A stretch of 64,000 bases of DNA from Nothophaeocryptopus gaeumannii (lineage: Eukaryota > Ascomycota > Dothideomycetes > Mycosphaerellales > Mycosphaerellaceae): contig JASISA010000019.1 in the NCBI GenBank assembly GCA_031771865.1, positions 930,001-994,000 of the forward strand. The letters are read 5' to 3'. The notes under the pieces are model-generated. The model made no database searches. It was given only the letters and a program-made list of their open reading frames with translations, and was not told the DNA's origin. The translations under genes and the position numbers were made by a program. The number at the start of each line of letters is the position of its first letter. The first letter of the stretch is position 1. This document shows positions 60,414 to 64,000 of the stretch, one piece after another.

Positions 60414-63272
60414 TTAAAGCATACTTCGAACGCCTTCCAAGCGCCACCTAACATCCTTGAGCACCTTGCTCATAGGCCTCCACTCCTCAAACTCTTGAAC
60501 CAAATCCTTTACTTCAGCTTGCAACTTCCGATCGCGCTTGACCAAATCCTCCCCGAGCATTCCTCTGACTGCCCATGGCAAGACGAACGGATTCTTCTCC
60601 GCAGCACCGATGGCGCCGATGGGCTCATACGGCGCGAATACTGGCGGTATGCCTGGCGCCGCGAGTGACAAAGATGACAATGAACCTCGTCGCATGTGAT
60701 TCGCGGCTGTCACATTCGATGGGTAGCCGGCAAGCGAGCTACGGCGCGATGCTGCATCTTCCATCGATTTGCGCTTCTCCTCTGGCGAAGCCTTGGGGTT
60801 ATGATATGGCGCAACGGAGACATCAGTGCTCTCCATGGCGAACTCAATGGCCGTACGGTATACCGCAGCGTCATCGTAGACTCTGCTGTGTCCAGCTCCG
60901 CCCACTATGCTGCCGGCCAGAGGTGCTGAGATCTCCCGGATGAGGCTGTGATCGCTGACCCCAAGATTTCTGAGCTTCGCACCGAAGACGACCAGATGTG
61001 TGAGGAAGTTGGACGTGTGTAGCTGTCCATCGATGAAGACCGTACGATTGACGTAGGGATGGCTAAGTGGCATGAACAGGCTGGACTCCAGGCTTACGAG
61101 CTGATCGTCTAGGCTGCCGCAGAATGTGACTCGCACCCCGTGTCTGAGACAGATATCTAACGAATCGGCGTAAGCAATGGAGACTTTCGAGTTTCTATCA
61201 GAGAATTCGAAGAGCTCCAGAGCACTTCCGCCAAAGAATCGACTTCTGTATTCCAAGAAGGGACCGAGATTGATGCCCGCCATTGCACAGATACCAATTC
61301 TTGCGTGCGATGACAAGCAGCCGAGTTGGATGAGCTTCGCGATCAACATCGTCGCCACCGGCACGCCTTGACTGTGACAAGCGACTAATACGAAATCGGC
61401 TTGCCGAAGATGGGACAGCCAGTTCAAGAGTAGCTTCCACAAAGTTGCTACGCGGTCGCCCACAAAGCCTTCACCTTCCAAGGCCACCTTCTCAATCTCA
61501 ACATCCTTGATTTCGGGCTGGTGTTCTTGACACCACTGTTTGATCGAAGCCGCTGCGTAGTTTGAAAAACGAATGGAAGTGCCTGTGGGCTGGCCTAGCA
61601 CCTTCTGGAGAAGTGCAGCCGGAAAGTAGCCATGTACACCTATCGCGATCGCCTTCTTGACCTTGTGAGGCCGTTGCAAAATCAACGGGTGACGTGGCGG
61701 CTTCGGAGGTTCAGTCAAGTGTAGCGTCTCTCCGATGTACTGTGTCAATCGATCGAGATAGCCGATACTTGATGCCGCAGGATATGTATCTCGAAATGAG
61801 GGAGATACCACATTTGGACGAAGCTGTTTCCGCTTGCCTCTCTGTACTGGCGCTGGAGAGCCTTCGGGGGTATGTGCAGGCGTTTCTGCGGGCGTGTGAA
61901 ATTGTGTCACTGCTGGTGTCGGAATCTGGGATCCAGCTGGCGTGGCGGCTGCGGTGGTCTCGCCGAACAAATTCTTGCCTTTCTCCTGTTTCCGGCCACG
62001 TTTAAGAAATGATCCAGTGCGCTTGAGGTCGGCTTTAGCGTCCCGCTGCTCATTGAACTGCGCAGCTTCAGGATGACTTTGCGAGGGCGTGTCGGCGACT
62101 GCAAGCTCTCCAATCTGCTTCTGTGTATCATCGCCATCCTTGGAGCTCTCCTTAGGCCTGTCTTTTGACCAGAATGCCCATCCGGAAGAACGCGGCCTCT
62201 CGTCATCGCTCTTGCCTTTTGCCTGATCTGCAGCTTTCACGTCTTTCGCAGTATCGTCTGCGTCTGATGATACATTCACCTCTGGCAGAAGCGGCGCTTC
62301 CGTCTGCTCTCCTGCCGGGTGCTGTGCCCGTAGCTCTGCCTCCTTTCGCTCTTCCTCTTGTCTCTGCCGCTCTTCAGCTTCTGCCTGCTGGTTCTGTGTT
62401 CTACTCCAGAGCCCGAACCATGATCGCGTGGATCCATTCTTCATGCTCATCTCTGGCTTCAGCTGCCCGCTATCATCTTCGTCCACGTCTGTCTCGATGG
62501 GTTTGGTAGTGTCTTGCTTGGGCACCTCTTCGGGCGATCGAGGCAACGGTGTCCCACTGGCCTGCTCTGCGACTCCGTCTAGTGTCACCTTGCTCGCACT
62601 CTTCAGCCTCTCTGTATCGCTGCCATATCCATCTGGACGGGACCACCAACCAAGCCAACTGCTTGATGCTGGTCTCATGCTCGCCGTCTCGGTCTTGGCA
62701 TCGTCGTCCGCGGTTTGGGGCTCAGGGGGTAATGGCGCCTCCTCAGCTACCGGATCCTCCTTGCGTTCTGCTGTAGCAAGCTTCTCTCCCGACTGAGCCT
62801 TCTCGTCGGCGCCTAGGCTCTTTCTCTGCTTCGGCACGCTCGCAGCGTCCGGGACTGCATGTACTTTCGTTGGCTCCGCGGTGACTGGTATGCTCTTCCT
62901 GCTGCTGCCCTTGAAACTCTTGCTCACACTCTGACTCGGTCTTCGCCTTCCGTCTTCTATTGTCGGAGACTCGCAAGAAACGCCCTTATCCACAGATATA
63001 CTCTCTCGTGCGACTTGGGCAGTAGGCGAGGCTTTCGTCTTCCACGAGGCGGCCGAATACCAGCTATTCCGGCTGTTGTTTGCATGCTGTGCGTGCGACG
63101 GCTTACTCGGCGTGCCGACAGTGGTCTGATTGGTGCCGAGAGGCGCAGGCTGCGGTTTCATTCCATCTTGCTGGTTGGTCGTGTTGTTGCCCGATTGGAC
63201 TGCTGGCGATACCGGGACTGCCTCCGTTTCGTTATCGTTGGCCAACTTGCTCTTCTTACGAGCAGGCGCCAT
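60414..63272 (-). CDS. YMC020W-like alpha/beta hydrolase domain protein
   Basis: This is a single exon of 952 residues. The N-terminal half (about 1-480) is disordered, rich in Ser/Pro/Lys/Glu, with repeated tryptophan elements SSSWLGWWSRP, TRSWFGLWSRT and SSGWAFWSKDRP. Such repeats are typical of this family and may bind membranes or partners. The C-terminal half is an alpha/beta hydrolase-like domain: KKAIAIGVHGYFPAALLQ, FVLVACHSQGVPVATMLIAK with the nucleophile serine in His-Ser-Gln-Gly, GICAMAGINLGPF, and later THLVVFGAKLRNLGVSDH. Yeast YML020W is the likely counterpart and is uncharacterised. A lipid or acyl ester substrate is possible, but the activity is not established. The last segment, SKVLKDVRWRLEGVRSML, is also conserved. 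Confidence 0.8.
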   Translation of the reverse strand: MAPARKKSKLANDNETEAVPVSPAVQSGNNTTNQQDGMKPQPAPLGTNQTTVGTPSKPSHAQHANNSRNSWYSAASWKTKASPTAQVARESISVDKGVSCESPTIEDGRRRPSQSVSKSFKGSSRKSIPVTAEPTKVHAVPDAASVPKQRKSLGADEKAQSGEKLATAERKEDPVAEEAPLPPEPQTADDDAKTETASMRPASSSWLGWWSRPDGYGSDTERLKSASKVTLDGVAEQASGTPLPRSPEEVPKQDTTKPIETDVDEDDSGQLKPEMSMKNGSTRSWFGLWSRTQNQQAEAEERQRQEEERKEAELRAQHPAGEQTEAPLLPEVNVSSDADDTAKDVKAADQAKGKSDDERPRSSGWAFWSKDRPKESSKDGDDTQKQIGELAVADTPSQSHPEAAQFNEQRDAKADLKRTGSFLKRGRKQEKGKNLFGETTAAATPAGSQIPTPAVTQFHTPAETPAHTPEGSPAPVQRGKRKQLRPNVVSPSFRDTYPAASSIGYLDRLTQYIGETLHLTEPPKPPRHPLILQRPHKVKKAIAIGVHGYFPAALLQKVLGQPTGTSIRFSNYAAASIKQWCQEHQPEIKDVEIEKVALEGEGFVGDRVATLWKLLLNWLSHLRQADFVLVACHSQGVPVATMLIAKLIQLGCLSSHARIGICAMAGINLGPFLEYRSRFFGGSALELFEFSDRNSKVSIAYADSLDICLRHGVRVTFCGSLDDQLVSLESSLFMPLSHPYVNRTVFIDGQLHTSNFLTHLVVFGAKLRNLGVSDHSLIREISAPLAGSIVGGAGHSRVYDDAAVYRTAIEFAMESTDVSVAPYHNPKASPEEKRKSMEDAASRRSSLAGYPSNVTAANHMRRGSLSSLSLAAPGIPPVFAPYEPIGAIGAAEKNPFVLPWAVRGMLGEDLVKRDRKLQAEVKDLVQEFEEWRPMSKVLKDVRWRLEGVRSML

Positions 63273-64000
63273 GTCCTTGACCGCTCCAAACGCGCTGTTC
63301 AGTTTTCGCTGCCCGATATTGTTCAGTCGTCCATTGTTCGCAAGAAACTAGAAGGGGAGGTCACATAACTATGTACCTTCAAAGCGTGCCGTCTCTTCTC
63401 AAAGGCCATCTGGCGGACGTCATGTGGTGGTAACCGCGCTACCAAGGTTTGGCTTGATAAGACGGCGATCAGTGCAGACGCGACAACGAACCTTAATCTT
63501 CGCGTCGGGATGTTTCAATCAATATTTGAAGCGCAAAGAGCAAGCGTCCTTTCCTACATGTACTTCACTTCTACCTTCGCGATCACGACAAGCAGTGCAG
63601 TCGCTCTCCTCGCTTCTCTCGGATTCCCGGGCTTCGTCTCCACTGCCGCCGTCATGACGGTACATTCACAGTTTGGGCTCACCGTTTGCGAAGATCCGTC
63701 GTCTGATCATTGTCGTGGAACCTTTCGCCTTGTGGACGGCTCAGCTGCGGCATTTACAGCTCTCAAATGCCTCATCACCTGGAGCTTTGCCTGCTCGCCC
63801 TCTTGCAGCATCTCACAATGAGCGAAGGAGTAAGCTACAGAAACCAAAATGACCCGACTGATGGTCGCAGAAGTCTGGCGGTCTGATTTCTCCATTAAGT
63901 CTCTTCTTCAACCACCAAGAATTCATTTACTTCCTTCTCGCCACAAGACATCTTCTGCCTTTGGGATTCACCAGCAGGTAACACAGAGGCGCCATATCAT
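63273..64000. other. Window end; no supported gene
   Basis: This includes the upstream region of the hydrolase gene. A 103-codon plus-strand frame (63510-63821) with an apolar stretch (ITTSSAVALLASLGFPGFV) is the only candidate and is not supported by any family match. A gene may begin beyond the right edge. Confidence 0.35.

Noticed and set aside
1..64000. Repeat-induced point mutation as the cause of the broken genes
   Set aside because: The lesions found are small indels, one duplication and one stop. I saw no marked excess of TpA or run of C-to-T changes in the relics, though I could not compute indices.

Overview
This window is eukaryotic and almost certainly from a filamentous ascomycete (Pezizomycotina). 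The protein families suggest a Dothideomycete, perhaps a Mycosphaerella-like fungus; that last step is inference. The evidence is the short GT-AG introns (mostly 47-79 bp, with GTAAGT or GTATGT donors and CTAA/CTGAC-type branch sites), monocistronic genes on both strands, and fungal families such as a HET-domain protein, an LDB19-type arrestin, an Irs4 EH-domain protein, a Spd1/Dif1-type ribonucleotide reductase inhibitor and an Rds1-like ferritin-fold protein. I saw no bacterial operon, CRISPR array, insertion sequence, rRNA or convincing tRNA.

Left part (1-22.7 kb). A decayed reading frame with a 174-bp degenerate repeat lies at 0.5-1.0 kb. It is followed by a coiled-coil protein (1.9-3.9 kb), a broken paraoxonase-like gene (4.2-5.6 kb), a secreted ferritin-like protein (5.8-6.8 kb), an F-box-like fragment (8.2-8.8 kb), a Shg1/BOD1-domain protein with an RS-rich tail (9.3-11.6 kb), a small probable complex I subunit, a CofD/YvcK-family protein and a Gfo/Idh/MocA oxidoreductase. 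Next comes a local tandem family of three related unknown genes (16.1-19.1 kb), each with a reading-frame lesion, and then an arrestin-related adaptor.

Middle part (22.7-43.4 kb). A thymine-7-hydroxylase gene and an isoorotate (uracil-5-carboxylate) decarboxylase gene are divergently arranged around one intergenic region. Together they give the start and the end of the fungal thymine-to-uracil salvage route. DNA ligase IV and Irs4 follow as a second head-to-head pair. Then come four poorly known plus-strand genes: two of unknown function, a sulfotransferase-like P-loop protein and a degenerate kinase-like protein. After these lie a frameshifted short-chain dehydrogenase, a small F-box-like protein and an Rdh54/RAD54B-type Snf2 translocase.

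Right part (43.4-64 kb). This holds a cupin, a DUF4202 protein, an MFS transporter, an eroded short-chain dehydrogenase relic, importin beta-1, the ribonucleotide reductase inhibitor, a HET-domain gene, a frameshifted coiled-coil gene and a YMC020W-like alpha/beta hydrolase. Well-conserved housekeeping genes therefore alternate with lineage-specific and decaying genes. Several lesions are single small indels, so each needs checking against reads before it is called biological decay.

All identifications rest on my reading of the translated sequence and recall of family motifs; no database search was run. Exon joins were worked out by hand and are given for each spliced gene.
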